Part shown: positions 46,841 through 55,598 of the stretch, piece by piece
Position numbering within the stretch: position 1 is the first letter of the stretch
Layout: each line of letters starts with the position of its first letter
Made by a program: the position numbers and the translations under genes
Notes under the pieces: generated by a model
Databases searched by the model: none
The model's input: the letters and a program-made list of their open reading frames with translations, nothing else
Told to the model about the DNA's origin: nothing
NCBI GenBank assembly: GCA_030427085.1
Contig: JAUHXH010000001.1
Location: forward strand, 124,001 to 188,000
Direction of reading: 5' to 3'
Length of the DNA stretch: 64,000 nucleotides
DNA from: Gammaproteobacteria bacterium
Lineage (GTDB): Bacteria > Pseudomonadota > Gammaproteobacteria > Pseudomonadales > Halieaceae

Positions 46841-48025
46841 ATGAAGGTATTTCCCACCGTGCGCTGGCTGACCCTGCTGCTGAGCTTTAGCTTGCTGGCG
46901 GGCTGTTCCACCATTTCCGGCTGGTTCGAGTTTGACGACGACGAAGATCCTTACCAGCCCGCTGAACTGCTGGATTTCGAACCCTCCATCAAAATCAAGA
47001 AACAGTGGTCGCGTGGTGTGGGCGACGGCCAGGGCAAGGGCTTTTACCAGTTACGCCCGGTGCTGGATGGCAACACCCTCTACGCCGCCTCCGCAGATGG
47101 TGACGTGGTCGCTCTGAACGCCGACAACGGCAAAGAGTTGTGGGACCAGGAGTTTGACCAGGGTTTGAGCGGTGGCGTCGGTCTGTACAACAACACGCTG
47201 TTGCTGGGTACGCCAGACGCCGAAGTGATCGCCCTCGATACTGCCGACGGCAGTGAACGCTGGCGCGCCACCTTGCACGGTGAAGTCATGGCGCCGCCGC
47301 AATCCGACGGTCGGGTGGTCGCCGTACAAACCTACGATGGCAAGCTTCACGGCCTCGACTTCAACACCGGTGAAGTGCTGTGGAGCTATGACAGCAACAT
47401 GCCCGCTCTCACCGTGCGCGGCACCAGCACGCCCATCGTACTGAACGGCATGATCTTCGCGGGCTTCTCCAACGGGCGCGTGATGGGCCTGGAAGCCAGT
47501 ACCGGGGCAGTGCGCTGGGAAGTGCGCGTAGCACTGCCGGAGGGGCGCTCTGAAATTGAACGCATCGTAGATGTGGATGGCACCATGCAACTGGTTGGCA
47601 CGCTGCTATTTGCGGTGAGCTATCAGGGCAACCTGGTGGGCATTGACGTTACCAGCGGTCGCAAGGTGTGGCAGCAGGAAGCATCGTCTACCGCCGGTGT
47701 CTCGCAAGGTTTCGGCAACATTTATATTGCCGAGGAAAATGGCACCGTCTCCGCGTATCAGCGCAGTGATCAGGGGCTGCGTTGGGCTTACTCCGATCTG
47801 GCTTATCGCAAATTGTCCCGCCCCACGCCGGTTTCCAGCTACGTGGCGGTAGGTGACTTTGAAGGCTACGTTCACTTTATCTCCCAGGTGGATGGTGAAC
47901 TGGTGGGTCGCGTAAAAGTGGATGGCGATGGTGTTCGCTCAGACATGATCGGCGACGGCAATCGTCTGTATGTTTATGGCGACGGCGGCAAGCTCGTCGC
48001 CTTGGAAGTCAGCGCCCAGGACTAG
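46841..48025 (+). CDS. bamB: Outer membrane assembly lipoprotein BamB
   Basis: A 394-residue lipoprotein, lipobox LLAGC (Cys22). Repeated PQQ-like propeller blades such as LYAASADGDVVALNADNGKELW, LLLGTPDAEVIALDTADGSERW and GKLHGLDFNTGEVLW form the expected eight-bladed fold. As part of BamABCDE it helps fold beta-barrel proteins, which would include the TonB receptor above. Confidence 0.97.
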   Translation: MKVFPTVRWLTLLLSFSLLAGCSTISGWFEFDDDEDPYQPAELLDFEPSIKIKKQWSRGVGDGQGKGFYQLRPVLDGNTLYAASADGDVVALNADNGKELWDQEFDQGLSGGVGLYNNTLLLGTPDAEVIALDTADGSERWRATLHGEVMAPPQSDGRVVAVQTYDGKLHGLDFNTGEVLWSYDSNMPALTVRGTSTPIVLNGMIFAGFSNGRVMGLEASTGAVRWEVRVALPEGRSEIERIVDVDGTMQLVGTLLFAVSYQGNLVGIDVTSGRKVWQQEASSTAGVSQGFGNIYIAEENGTVSAYQRSDQGLRWAYSDLAYRKLSRPTPVSSYVAVGDFEGYVHFISQVDGELVGRVKVDGDGVRSDMIGDGNRLYVYGDGGKLVALEVSAQD

Positions 48026-48064
48026 GGCGCTAACGACGCTGATCGATCAGCAAGGTAAAAAGCC

Positions 48065-49471
48065 ATGATTCCCGTTATCGCCCTGGTAGGGCGACCCAAT
48101 GTCGGCAAATCCACGCTGTTCAATCAGTTAACCCGCAGCCGTGATGCGCTGGTGGCTGATTTTCCGGGCCTCACGCGGGATCGTAAATACGGCGAAGGCC
48201 GCATCGGCAGCAAACCTTTCATTGCTATCGATACCGGCGGTATCAGCGGTGACGAATCGGGCATCGACGGCGAAATGGCCGGACAGTCGCTGGCCGCCAT
48301 CGACGAAGCGGATGTGGTGTTGTTTCTGGTGGATGGTCGAGAAGGTATCAATCCGGCCGACGAATCCATGGTCAAATACCTGCGTCAGCGCGAAAAGGCC
48401 TTCCATCTGGTAGTTAATAAAATCGATGGTATCGGCGAGGAAATGGCGCAGGGTGATTTCTATGCCCTCGGCATAGCCGACATGCACCCCATCGCTGCCT
48501 CCCACGGCCGTGGCGTCAGGCAACTGATCGAAACTGTGCTGGCGCCGTTCCCGGAGCCGGAAGAACGCGAAGAGGTAGACCCCTACGCGGCAACCCGGGT
48601 TGCCATCGTCGGTAGGCCCAATGTTGGCAAGTCCACCCTGGTAAACCGCTTGCTTGGTGAAGACCGCGTGGTGGTGTACGACCAGCCCGGCACCACGCGG
48701 GACAGCGTTTACATCGATTTCGAGCGCGGCGACCAGAAATATACGCTGATCGACACCGCCGGTGTGCGCCGGCGCAAAAACGTGAAAGAGGTGGTGGAGA
48801 AATTCTCCATCGTCAAAACCCTTAAGGCGATTGAAGACGCCCACGTGGTGGTGCTGCTGATGGATGCTCGGGAAGGCATCGTCGACCAGGACTTGCACCT
48901 GCTGGGGCATACCGTGGATGCCGGGCGCGGTCTGGTTCTCGCCGTGAACAAGTGGGACGGCCTGGACGCTGACGTAAAAGAGCGCATCCGCTTTGAACTG
49001 GGTCGCCGCCTGCAGTTTGTGGACTACGCCGACACCCACTACATTTCGGCGCTGCACGGCACCGGAGTAGGGCACCTCTACAAGTCCATCGACGCCTCCC
49101 ACGAAGCCGCCACCCGCAAACTCAATACCAATATGCTCACCCGCATACTGGAAGGCGCGGTATTCGACCATTCTCCGCCGATGATTAACGGGCGTCGCCC
49201 CAAGCTGCGATATGCCCACGCCGGCGGCCAGAATCCGCCGCTGATCATCATCCACGGCAACCAGACGGGTAAAGTCCCCAGCAGCTATACACGCTATCTG
49301 GAAAAGATTTTCCGCCGGGAACTCCAACTCCACGGTACCCCGGTCAGAATTGAATACCGCGGTGGCGAGAATCCCTACGCCGAGAAGCGCAACAAGCTCA
49401 CCGGGCGACAGGTGGCCCGCAAACGCCGCCTGATGGCGCACGTGAAGAAGAGCAAGCGTAAGAAGAAGTAA
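48065..49471 (+). CDS. der: Ribosome-associated GTPase Der (EngA)
   Basis: A 468-residue protein with two G domains: [32 protein letters not shown] (G1/G2 from residue 8) and [32 protein letters not shown] (from about 183), each with DT(A/G)G and NKxD motifs, then a KH-like domain and a basic Lys/Arg tail. It is needed for 50S assembly. Only these short key motifs identify it, and they are unambiguous. Confidence 0.98.
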   Translation: MIPVIALVGRPNVGKSTLFNQLTRSRDALVADFPGLTRDRKYGEGRIGSKPFIAIDTGGISGDESGIDGEMAGQSLAAIDEADVVLFLVDGREGINPADESMVKYLRQREKAFHLVVNKIDGIGEEMAQGDFYALGIADMHPIAASHGRGVRQLIETVLAPFPEPEEREEVDPYAATRVAIVGRPNVGKSTLVNRLLGEDRVVVYDQPGTTRDSVYIDFERGDQKYTLIDTAGVRRRKNVKEVVEKFSIVKTLKAIEDAHVVVLLMDAREGIVDQDLHLLGHTVDAGRGLVLAVNKWDGLDADVKERIRFELGRRLQFVDYADTHYISALHGTGVGHLYKSIDASHEAATRKLNTNMLTRILEGAVFDHSPPMINGRRPKLRYAHAGGQNPPLIIIHGNQTGKVPSSYTRYLEKIFRRELQLHGTPVRIEYRGGENPYAEKRNKLTGRQVARKRRLMAHVKKSKRKKK

Positions 49472-49488
49472 ATCCGTGCGGTTTCCCC

Positions 49489-49857
49489 ATGGCGCTGCCT
49501 GATCTCGACTCACCCGCCCAGATTGACGCGTTCGTTGATCAGTTTTATGGGCAAATACTAAAAGACCCACAACTGGCACCTATCTTCCTCGATGTGGCGC
49601 AAATCGACCTGGCGGTCCATTTGCCTCACATCAAGGCCTACTGGGGCAAACTGCTGCTCGGCGATCCCACCTACCAGCGCCACACCATGAACATCCACCG
49701 GCAGCTACACGGCAAGCGTCCTCTGAACCCTGAAGACTTCCACCGCTGGCTGTCTCTATTCACCTCCACCGTAGACACCGCCTGGGCCGGCCCCGGGGCC
49801 GAGCGCGCCAAGCGCGTGGCGGCCAAAATTGCAGCCAATATGGAATCTGGCCTGTAG
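49489..49857 (+). CDS. Group III truncated haemoglobin
   Basis: A 122-residue globin. FVDQFYGQILKDPQLAPIF, the HIKAYWGKLLLGDPTY E-helix region and TMNIHRQLHGKRPLNPEDFHRWLSLF with the proximal His fit the TrHb3 (P-type) group. Such proteins bind O2, NO or related ligands; function in this host is unknown. It follows der by 17 bp with a weak ribosome site and closes the long run of co-directional genes. Confidence 0.9.
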   Translation: MALPDLDSPAQIDAFVDQFYGQILKDPQLAPIFLDVAQIDLAVHLPHIKAYWGKLLLGDPTYQRHTMNIHRQLHGKRPLNPEDFHRWLSLFTSTVDTAWAGPGAERAKRVAAKIAANMESGL

Positions 49858-49958
49858 CCCGCTTCTCCGCTGAAACCCGCTAATTCCGTGGCTTCTGGCG
49901 GTATTTTCACCATTCATCGCTGACAATCTGCAACTCATCGCATTCCAGGTAGATTCCC

Positions 49959-49986
49959 TTGAACATATTTTCGTCGGTGTTATAGT
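49959..49986 (+). promoter_or_regulatory. Candidate promoter of the GIN/GntR/ABC operon
   Basis: TTGAAC (49959-49964), 16-bp spacer, TATAGT (49981-49986). The -10 lies inside the left arm and loop of the inverted repeat at 49976-49999. Confidence 0.5.
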
Positions 49987-49999
49987 TCCGTATAACACC
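49976..49999. promoter_or_regulatory. Perfect 9-bp inverted repeat, probable GntR operator
   Basis: GGTGTTATA (49976-49984) and TATAACACC (49991-49999) are exact reverse complements around a 6-bp centre. It overlaps the candidate -10 and lies 23 bp before the first gene of an operon that encodes a YtrA-type GntR regulator, a class that commonly represses its own operon. No T run follows, so a terminator is unlikely. Confidence 0.65.
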
Positions 50000-50021
50000 A
50001 TATCATTCGAGGTGAATGGTA

Positions 50022-50219
50022 ATGACACACACAGCACGTAACCGCATATTTCAACACCCGGACCGCCGGGTAGTGGTTTACTCCGGCCTGTTTATGGCCT
50101 GCGCCGGGCTCAGCGCCCTGGGGCTGGGCGAACATGCGCTTCTGGCTTTCTTTCCCGCGGCAGCTGCTACTGAATTGCTGACGGATAGTGAACCAGCCGA
50201 CGACAACCGGGTGCACTGA
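50022..50219 (+). CDS. Small membrane peptide, unknown function
   Basis: About 65 residues from the ATG at 50022, with GAGG nine bases upstream (an ATG at 50016 is too close to it). VVVYSGLFMACAGLSALGLGEHALLAFFPAAAATELL gives one or two short hydrophobic segments. No family recognised. It is first in the operon behind the inverted repeat, 22 bp before the GIN protein. Confidence 0.6.
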   Translation: MTHTARNRIFQHPDRRVVVYSGLFMACAGLSALGLGEHALLAFFPAAAATELLTDSEPADDNRVH

Positions 50220-50241
50220 ACCGGTCAGCAGGAATTATTTT

Positions 50242-51060
50242 ATGAATCTGAAAGCACTCTACAGTTTGGGACTGTCCCTGGCGCTGGTAACCCCGGCCTG
50301 GGCTGATACCAGCAAGGTCGTTGAGGGCCTGGACTTCGACCGGGTCGTGGTCTGGGGCTCCGCCGAGGTGGAAATCAGTCAGGGCGATGAGTACCTGGTC
50401 AAGATGTTGGGTACCGAGCGGGAGCTTGAAGAGCCGCCTTTCTACCTGAAAGGTTCCACGCTGATTGTGGGCCGAACGGAACGCGGCAAGTCGCGTTCCA
50501 GGGTGAAGTACAAGGTGATCGCCGAAGAATTGCGCGGCATCAGCCTCAAGGGCTCTGGCGAGGTCTACGTCAAACCCATGAAGCAGGAAGATCTGTTTGT
50601 TCACCTGGAGGGTTCGGGTGATATCCGCCTATTTGCCGTGGAGGGCGAAGAACTCACCATCAAGTTGTCCGGGAGTGGCGATATCCAGGTAGCCGAGGTT
50701 AAAACCTCGCGCATGGATGTGGTGCTCTCCGGCAACGGTGATATCCAGTTCGGCAAGATCAAGGCCGATTGGGTAGATGCCTCGGTGAACGGCTCAGGGG
50801 ACATCGCCGTGGAGGAAGAGGGCAGTGCCACCACGCTCAGTTTGAACGTGGTTGGCTCGGGTGACGCCGACTTTGGCAAATTACGCGCCGAGGAAGTGGA
50901 ATCCAACATCATTGGGTCTGGCAATGCCCAGGTGTACGCCTCCGAACGCCTGAACGTGAACATCATGGGCAGCGGTGATGTGGACTACCGCGGCAACCCG
51001 CAAATCAACCAGAACGTTCTCGGTTCCGGGAGCGTAACTGGCTCCCGCAAAGGCGACTGA
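50242..51060 (+). CDS. Secreted GIN-domain (DUF2807) beta-helix protein
   Basis: The ATG at 50242 gives 272 residues beginning with the signal peptide MNLKALYSLGLSLALVTPAWA. After a start domain with FDRVVVWGSAEVEISQGDE, a GSGD/GSGN phrase recurs about every 20 residues (LKGSGEV, LEGSGDI, LSGSGDI, LSGNGDI, VNGSGDI, VVGSGDA, IIGSGNA, IMGSGDV, VLGSGSV), nine copies, typical of the DUF2807 head-GIN beta-helix. Such proteins are periplasmic or surface exposed with unknown role. A longer in-frame start at 50188 would hide the signal peptide. It is 12 bp before the GntR gene. Confidence 0.88.
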   Translation: MNLKALYSLGLSLALVTPAWADTSKVVEGLDFDRVVVWGSAEVEISQGDEYLVKMLGTERELEEPPFYLKGSTLIVGRTERGKSRSRVKYKVIAEELRGISLKGSGEVYVKPMKQEDLFVHLEGSGDIRLFAVEGEELTIKLSGSGDIQVAEVKTSRMDVVLSGNGDIQFGKIKADWVDASVNGSGDIAVEEEGSATTLSLNVVGSGDADFGKLRAEEVESNIIGSGNAQVYASERLNVNIMGSGDVDYRGNPQINQNVLGSGSVTGSRKGD

Positions 51061-51072
51061 GCGGGACTTACC

Positions 51073-51447
51073 GTGAGCATCGAGTGGAATGACAACCAGC
51101 CAATTTACCGCCAACTGAGGGATCTGGTCGTGGCACGCATCATGGATGGCAGCTTTCCCGAGGGTGAGGCAATCCCCTCGGTACGACAAGTGGCGGCAGA
51201 TTTTCGTATCAATCACCTGACCGTGGGCAAGGCTTATCAGGAACTTGTGGACGCAGGACTACTCGAAAAACGACGAGGCCTGGGCATGTTTGTTCGTTCC
51301 GGTGCCCGCGGTAGCCTGACCAACGACGAGCAGGAGCGCTTCCTGGCAGAAGAAGTGCCGGCCTTTGCTGACCGGATCGATCTGTTGGGATTGGAGATGG
51401 AGCAGGTAACCGCGCTGTTACTCAAACATAAGGAGAACAAGGGCTGA
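51073..51447 (+). CDS. GntR-family regulator, YtrA type
   Basis: A 124-residue protein, GTG start. The winged HTH spans residues 8-78 with IYRQLRDLVVARIMDGSFPEGEAIPSVRQVAADFRINHLTV and GLLEKRRGLGMFV. Only about 45 residues follow, so there is no large effector domain, the mark of the YtrA subfamily. It overlaps the ABC ATPase by one base and likely represses the operon at 49976-49999. Confidence 0.93.
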   Translation: MSIEWNDNQPIYRQLRDLVVARIMDGSFPEGEAIPSVRQVAADFRINHLTVGKAYQELVDAGLLEKRRGLGMFVRSGARGSLTNDEQERFLAEEVPAFADRIDLLGLEMEQVTALLLKHKENKG

Positions 51448-52316
51448 TGAACAGCATCATCGAGGCCCGAGGCCTTTGCAAACATTACGACGACGTACAC
51501 GCGGTAGACAGCGTGGACCTCAATATCAAACCGGGCACCGTGATGGGCCTGATTGGCCCCAACGGCGCGGGTAAGACCACTCTGCTGCGCACGCTGCTTG
51601 GCCTGGCCGACTACGAAGGTGAGTTGCAGGTACTGGGCATGGATCCGATCAAGGATCGGGCCCGCCTGTTGCAGCAAGTCTGTTTTATTGCCGACACCGC
51701 GGTATTGCCCCGCTGGATGCGGGTGGAGCAACTACTGGATTACGTGGCGGGCATTCACCCGCGTTTTGACCGGGATCTGGCTGAGCGTTTCATCGGCGCC
51801 ACCGATGTCCAGCCCAAGGCGAAGGTAAAAGCCCTGTCCAAGGGCATGACCGTGCAACTGCATCTGGCGCTGGTGATGGCCATCGATGCGCGCCTGCTGA
51901 TTCTCGACGAGCCAACGCTGGGCCTGGACATTCTGTTCCGCAAGCGTTTCTTCGAGCAACTGCTCAATGACTATTTTGATGACGAACGCACCATCATTAT
52001 TTCCACCCACCAGGTAGAGGAAGTGCAGAACATCCTCACCGAAGTGATGTTTATGAAGCAGGGGCGCAAAATTTTGCAATCCACCATGAACGACCTGGAA
52101 GAGGACTACGTGGAGTTACATGTAGTGGGCGCCGCGGTGGAGCAGGCGCGCCAGATCGATCACATCGGTCAGCGCGGTATTCTGGGCGGGCAGGCATTTA
52201 TTTACCAGGGCGTGGATCGCGCCCGTCTGGCACCACTGGGCGAGTTGCGTACACCCACGGTGTCTGATTTGTTCGTCGCCAAGGTTGGCGGCTACGAGGG
52301 GCAACACCATGTCTGA
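51447..52316 (+). CDS. ABC transporter ATP-binding protein
   Basis: A 289-residue ATPase. Walker A LIGPNGAGKTTLLRT, a signature-like LSKGMTVQLHLALVMAI in place of LSGGQ, Walker B LLILDEPTLGLD and the switch ISTHQVEEVQ are intact. The relaxed signature and the GntR neighbour are typical of YtrB-like exporters. It overlaps the permease by 8 bp. Substrate unknown; export of an antimicrobial or lipid is a guess. Confidence 0.93.
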   Translation: MNSIIEARGLCKHYDDVHAVDSVDLNIKPGTVMGLIGPNGAGKTTLLRTLLGLADYEGELQVLGMDPIKDRARLLQQVCFIADTAVLPRWMRVEQLLDYVAGIHPRFDRDLAERFIGATDVQPKAKVKALSKGMTVQLHLALVMAIDARLLILDEPTLGLDILFRKRFFEQLLNDYFDDERTIIISTHQVEEVQNILTEVMFMKQGRKILQSTMNDLEEDYVELHVVGAAVEQARQIDHIGQRGILGGQAFIYQGVDRARLAPLGELRTPTVSDLFVAKVGGYEGQHHV

Positions 52317-53460
52317 TATGACACGGTCGTCCCGCTGGTTCGCGATGGTCCAGCGGGAACTGCAGGAATTCAGGGGTCAATTCATTATCGCGCCGATCGT
52401 GGTGGCGACGGTGTTGGCGATCATCATGTTTGGCAGTGTGTTGCTGGCCAACCGGATTGCCATGCTGGGCGACGCGCTGTTCCAGGTCATTCTTTCGGAA
52501 GAAACGGCCGGCATGAACATCACGCTCAATATCGATGACGAAGACGGCGACGGCGAGGAGAGTGTGCGCTGGACGGTAGTAGAAGAGTTGCCAGTGCCAG
52601 AAGAGCCGGCGATTTCCGGTGCCGAACCAGAGTCCGTGCCACAGCCAGATCCCCATCCGGAGCCCGATATTGTGATGGAAGCCGATCCGGACCCGGTGGA
52701 TGCCAAGGAGTGGGATTTTTCCCGCAACTGGACATTTAAACCCCGGACCAAGCGAGACTCCAAAGCCGAACGCGACGAGCCGCCGGTCGACAGCCTGGAT
52801 CCGTTCCTCAACGCGGTACACATCTTCATGCTGTTTGTGTTGATCATCGTCACCATCGGTTACCTGTTGGACAGCTTCTACCGTGACCGCCGCGACCGCA
52901 GCGTATTGTTCTGGAAGTCGATGCCCGTGTCCGAGTGGGAAGAGGTGTTCACCAAGCTGGCCGTAGCTGCGCTGGTGGCGCCCGCAGTGTTCCTAGCGGT
53001 ATCGCTGGTGTTGCAGATTGTGATCGTACTGCTGTCGATGCTGCTGGTATGGCGTATGGATATGGATCCCTTCGATGTGATTCTCAGCAATGTGCACTTC
53101 GGTCGCCTGCTGGTGGATCAGGTGGGTGGCTGGTTCTTGACCGCGCTGTGGGTCGCCCCCTTCTACGCCTGGATGATGCTGGCCTCGGCCTTTGCCAAGC
53201 GCTCGCCCTTCCTGGTGGCGGTGACGCCGGTGCTGGCGCTGATCTTCCTGGAGGAAATCTTTATCGGCAGCTCCTACGTTGCCAGCGCTGTGGGTAGTCA
53301 CATTCCCCACTACGTAGGTGGTGGTAGCGCCGTGGGCTTCTACCTCTTTGGCCCGGACTGGGGCAACCTGAACTTCCTCAGTATGGTCCTGGGGTTAATC
53401 GTGGCAGGTTTGCTGCTGCTGGGTGTTGTTTACCTGCGGCGCTACCGTTTCGAGCGCTAG
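52309..53460 (+). CDS. ABC transporter permease with acidic Pro-rich loop
   Basis: The ATG at 52309 gives 383 residues. Helix 1 (QFIIAPIVVATVLAIIMFGSVLLA) is followed by an unusual loop of about 130 residues, acidic and rich in Pro (EPESVPQPDPHPEPDIVME is within it), and then five helices from about residue 175 to 380. The middle of the protein has RDRSVLFWKSMPVSEWEEVFTKL, a phrase common in ABC-2 permeases. The loop probably faces the periplasm and might contact the GIN protein; that is speculation. Confidence 0.88.
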   Translation: MSDMTRSSRWFAMVQRELQEFRGQFIIAPIVVATVLAIIMFGSVLLANRIAMLGDALFQVILSEETAGMNITLNIDDEDGDGEESVRWTVVEELPVPEEPAISGAEPESVPQPDPHPEPDIVMEADPDPVDAKEWDFSRNWTFKPRTKRDSKAERDEPPVDSLDPFLNAVHIFMLFVLIIVTIGYLLDSFYRDRRDRSVLFWKSMPVSEWEEVFTKLAVAALVAPAVFLAVSLVLQIVIVLLSMLLVWRMDMDPFDVILSNVHFGRLLVDQVGGWFLTALWVAPFYAWMMLASAFAKRSPFLVAVTPVLALIFLEEIFIGSSYVASAVGSHIPHYVGGGSAVGFYLFGPDWGNLNFLSMVLGLIVAGLLLLGVVYLRRYRFER

Positions 53461-53472
53461 CAACAGTTTCTG

Positions 53473-53503
53473 ATCCCGCTTGATCGCAATGAACAAGCGG
53501 GAT
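53473..53503. repeat. 10-bp inverted repeat between the ABC operon and the acyl-CoA cluster
   Basis: ATCCCGCTTG (53473-53482) and CAAGCGGGAT (53494-53503) are perfect complements with an 11-nt loop, starting 12 bp after the permease stop. There is no T run, so it may be a processed 3' end, a factor-assisted terminator, or an operator of the next operon. Confidence 0.5.
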
Positions 53504-53555
53504 TGACACATCGGGTCATTGAGGCGCTTTTCTCACTGGTCAATACTCAGGCGGA

Positions 53556-54032
53556 ATGCTTTCGGAGCCCGCCGTGTCCCAGGCCGATGTGCTGAGTCAG
53601 TCCTTTGAACTCGGCTTCACTTACACTCGCTCGGTAGGCCCCGTGGTCGGACGATTCCTGCCCGCCATGAAGCAGCGCCAGATTCTCGGTATTCGCGGCA
53701 GCGACGGTCGAGTGCTGGTGCCGCCGGTTGAATTTGACCCCGTGAGCGCGGAAGCGCTGTCCGAATTCGTTCCCGTCGCCAGCGAGGGCACTGTGGCGAG
53801 TTGGAGTTGGGTTTATCACCCGCGCGACAGTCATCCCCTGGCACATCCCTTTGCGTGGGCATTCATCCTGCTCGATGGTGCCGACACGCCGTTATTGCAC
53901 TGCGTGGATGCTCGTTCACCAGAGGTACTACACACAGGTGTCCGCGTCATCGCTCGTTGGGTGGATGAACCCTGTGGGCATATCCGTGATATCCGCTGTT
54001 TCACGCCTGTTCCGGAGGTGGCGGATGGCTGA
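53556..54032 (+). CDS. OB-fold (DUF35-like) protein without intact zinc ribbon
   Basis: A 158-residue protein. GRFLPAMKQRQILGIRGSDGRVLVPPVEFDP is the place where DUF35 proteins carry CxxCGxxxxPPRxxC; here the Cys are missing and only the PP-V frame remains. The OB-fold part follows: GTVASWSWVYHPRDSHPLAHPFAWAFILLDGADTPLLHCVD and GVRVIARWV. It probably pairs with one of the downstream thiolases as a binding subunit. It overlaps the second OB gene by 8 bp. First gene of the cluster to 59902. Confidence 0.85.
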   Translation: MLSEPAVSQADVLSQSFELGFTYTRSVGPVVGRFLPAMKQRQILGIRGSDGRVLVPPVEFDPVSAEALSEFVPVASEGTVASWSWVYHPRDSHPLAHPFAWAFILLDGADTPLLHCVDARSPEVLHTGVRVIARWVDEPCGHIRDIRCFTPVPEVADG

Positions 54033-54543
54033 CGACATCATCAGCGAAATGGCCGCGCCGATCTACCTGCCGTATCGATTCACGGCGGGACGTGCCCCCG
54101 CACGCTTTCTGGCACAAGTGCGCAGAGGCGTGCTCACCGGACAGCGCTGCCCCCGTTGTGAAAAGGTGTACGTGCCGCCGCGCGGTTCCTGCGCAGCTTG
54201 CGGTGTGGCCACGGAAGAAGAGGTCGTGCTTCCCGACAAGGCCACGGTGGAGTCCTTCACCATTGTCTATCTACCCATTCCCAACAACCCGATCGAGCCG
54301 CCCTACATCGTGGCCAATCTGGTACTGGACGGTGCGCATATCTCCTTTATTCACTTGTTGTCGGAGTGCGACAACCAGACCGTCCGTATCGGACAACGGG
54401 TGCAGGCGGTGTGGAAAGACCCGGAGGACTGGGACTACGCGCTGGACAACATTCGCTACTTCCGGCCCATCGATGAGGGCGATGTTCCAGTGGCACACAT
54501 TGGTCATCTCGACGTGGACGGCAATTGGGAAGGTGATACATGA
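54025..54543 (+). CDS. Zn-ribbon OB-fold (DUF35) protein
   Basis: The ATG at 54025 gives 172 residues. The zinc ribbon CPRCEKVYVPPRGSCAAC (C-x2-C ... C-x2-C) at about 41-58 is followed by the OB fold (VESFTIVYLPIPNNPIEPPYIVANLVLDG; IGQRVQAVWKD). Such proteins form complexes with SCP2-type thiolases and are needed for steroid side-chain aldolases (for example Ltp2 with the DUF35 part of ChsH2). It overlaps its neighbours by 8 and 4 bp. Confidence 0.92.
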   Translation: MADDIISEMAAPIYLPYRFTAGRAPARFLAQVRRGVLTGQRCPRCEKVYVPPRGSCAACGVATEEEVVLPDKATVESFTIVYLPIPNNPIEPPYIVANLVLDGAHISFIHLLSECDNQTVRIGQRVQAVWKDPEDWDYALDNIRYFRPIDEGDVPVAHIGHLDVDGNWEGDT

Positions 54544-55598
54544 ATCCTGTCGCCGTTGTCGCTTACAGCCAGAGCGAATGCCGCGCCGATGCAGGTGCCA
54601 TGAACGAAGTAGAAATGATCATGCCGCAACTTCAGGCCGTGTATGAGCAGGTAGGTATCGACAACGCACAGGATGTGGATTTTGTCTGTTCAGGCAGTTG
54701 CGATTACCTGCAGGGTGCGGCCTTTGCCTTTGTGGCGGGCGTGGATGCTCTGGGTGCAGTGCCGCCCATTTGTGAGTCGCACGTGGAGATGGATGCCGCC
54801 TGGGCCTTGTACGAGGCGATCCTGAAGATTCGTGCGGGGCATGCCCAGTCCGCATTGATTTATGGTTTCGGTAAATCGTCACCGGGCGAACTGCCCACGG
54901 TATTGTCGCAACAACTCGATCCGTACTATCTGGCGCCCCTGTGGGTGGACAGTATTGCACTCGCGGCCCTGCAGGCCAGGCTCATGCTCGATAGCGGCGC
55001 GATTTCCGAACGGGATATGGCGGCGGTAGTGTCGCGAGCGCGCCGCAGCGCCCGGAATAATCCGGCGGCGCAGTTTGCTGGTGACGCCACCATCGAGGAA
55101 GTCCTCTCCGAGCCTTATTACCTCTCACCATTGCGACGGTCGGATTGTTGCCCAGTGTCTGACGGCGCCAGTGCGATGATTATCTGCACGGTAGACCAGG
55201 CGCGTGCCTGGGGGTGCCCCTACGCACTGATCACCGGCATTGATCACCGCATCGAAACTCATCATCTCACCCTGCGTGATCTGTGCGACTCGTCGTCCAC
55301 ACGACAGGCGGCACAGACTGCAGGTGCGGGTGAGGGGCATATCGATACCGCAGAGCTGTACGCGCCCTTCAGTCATCAGGAAATCATTCTGCGGCGGTCG
55401 CTATCGTTACCGTCAGATTGCATCGTCAATCCCAGCGGGGGTGTATTGGCCGGCAACCTGATGATGGCCTCGGGGCTGTCGCGGGTGGGGGAAGTGTTCC
55501 GTCGTATCGTAGCCGGCGATTCAACCCGGGGTCTGGCGCACGCTACCAGTGGCCCCTGCCTGCAGCATAATCTGGTTGCTGTGCTGGAGGCGGCTTGA
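54540..55598 (+). CDS. Thiolase-fold protein lacking the nucleophilic Cys (Ltp4-like by context)
   Basis: A 352-residue SCP2-thiolase-type protein. The normal thiolase nucleophile motif CASG is replaced by ESHVEMDAAWAL (about residues 79-90), and the C-terminal half has CCPVSDGASAMIICTVDQA and VNPSGGVLAGNLMMASGLSRVGE. Without the Cys it cannot act as a normal beta-ketothiolase; an aldolase or carrier role as in Ltp proteins is more likely. Its length is near the 354 I recall for mycobacterial Ltp4. It overlaps the neighbours by 4 bp each. Confidence 0.85.
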   Translation: MNPVAVVAYSQSECRADAGAMNEVEMIMPQLQAVYEQVGIDNAQDVDFVCSGSCDYLQGAAFAFVAGVDALGAVPPICESHVEMDAAWALYEAILKIRAGHAQSALIYGFGKSSPGELPTVLSQQLDPYYLAPLWVDSIALAALQARLMLDSGAISERDMAAVVSRARRSARNNPAAQFAGDATIEEVLSEPYYLSPLRRSDCCPVSDGASAMIICTVDQARAWGCPYALITGIDHRIETHHLTLRDLCDSSSTRQAAQTAGAGEGHIDTAELYAPFSHQEIILRRSLSLPSDCIVNPSGGVLAGNLMMASGLSRVGEVFRRIVAGDSTRGLAHATSGPCLQHNLVAVLEAA

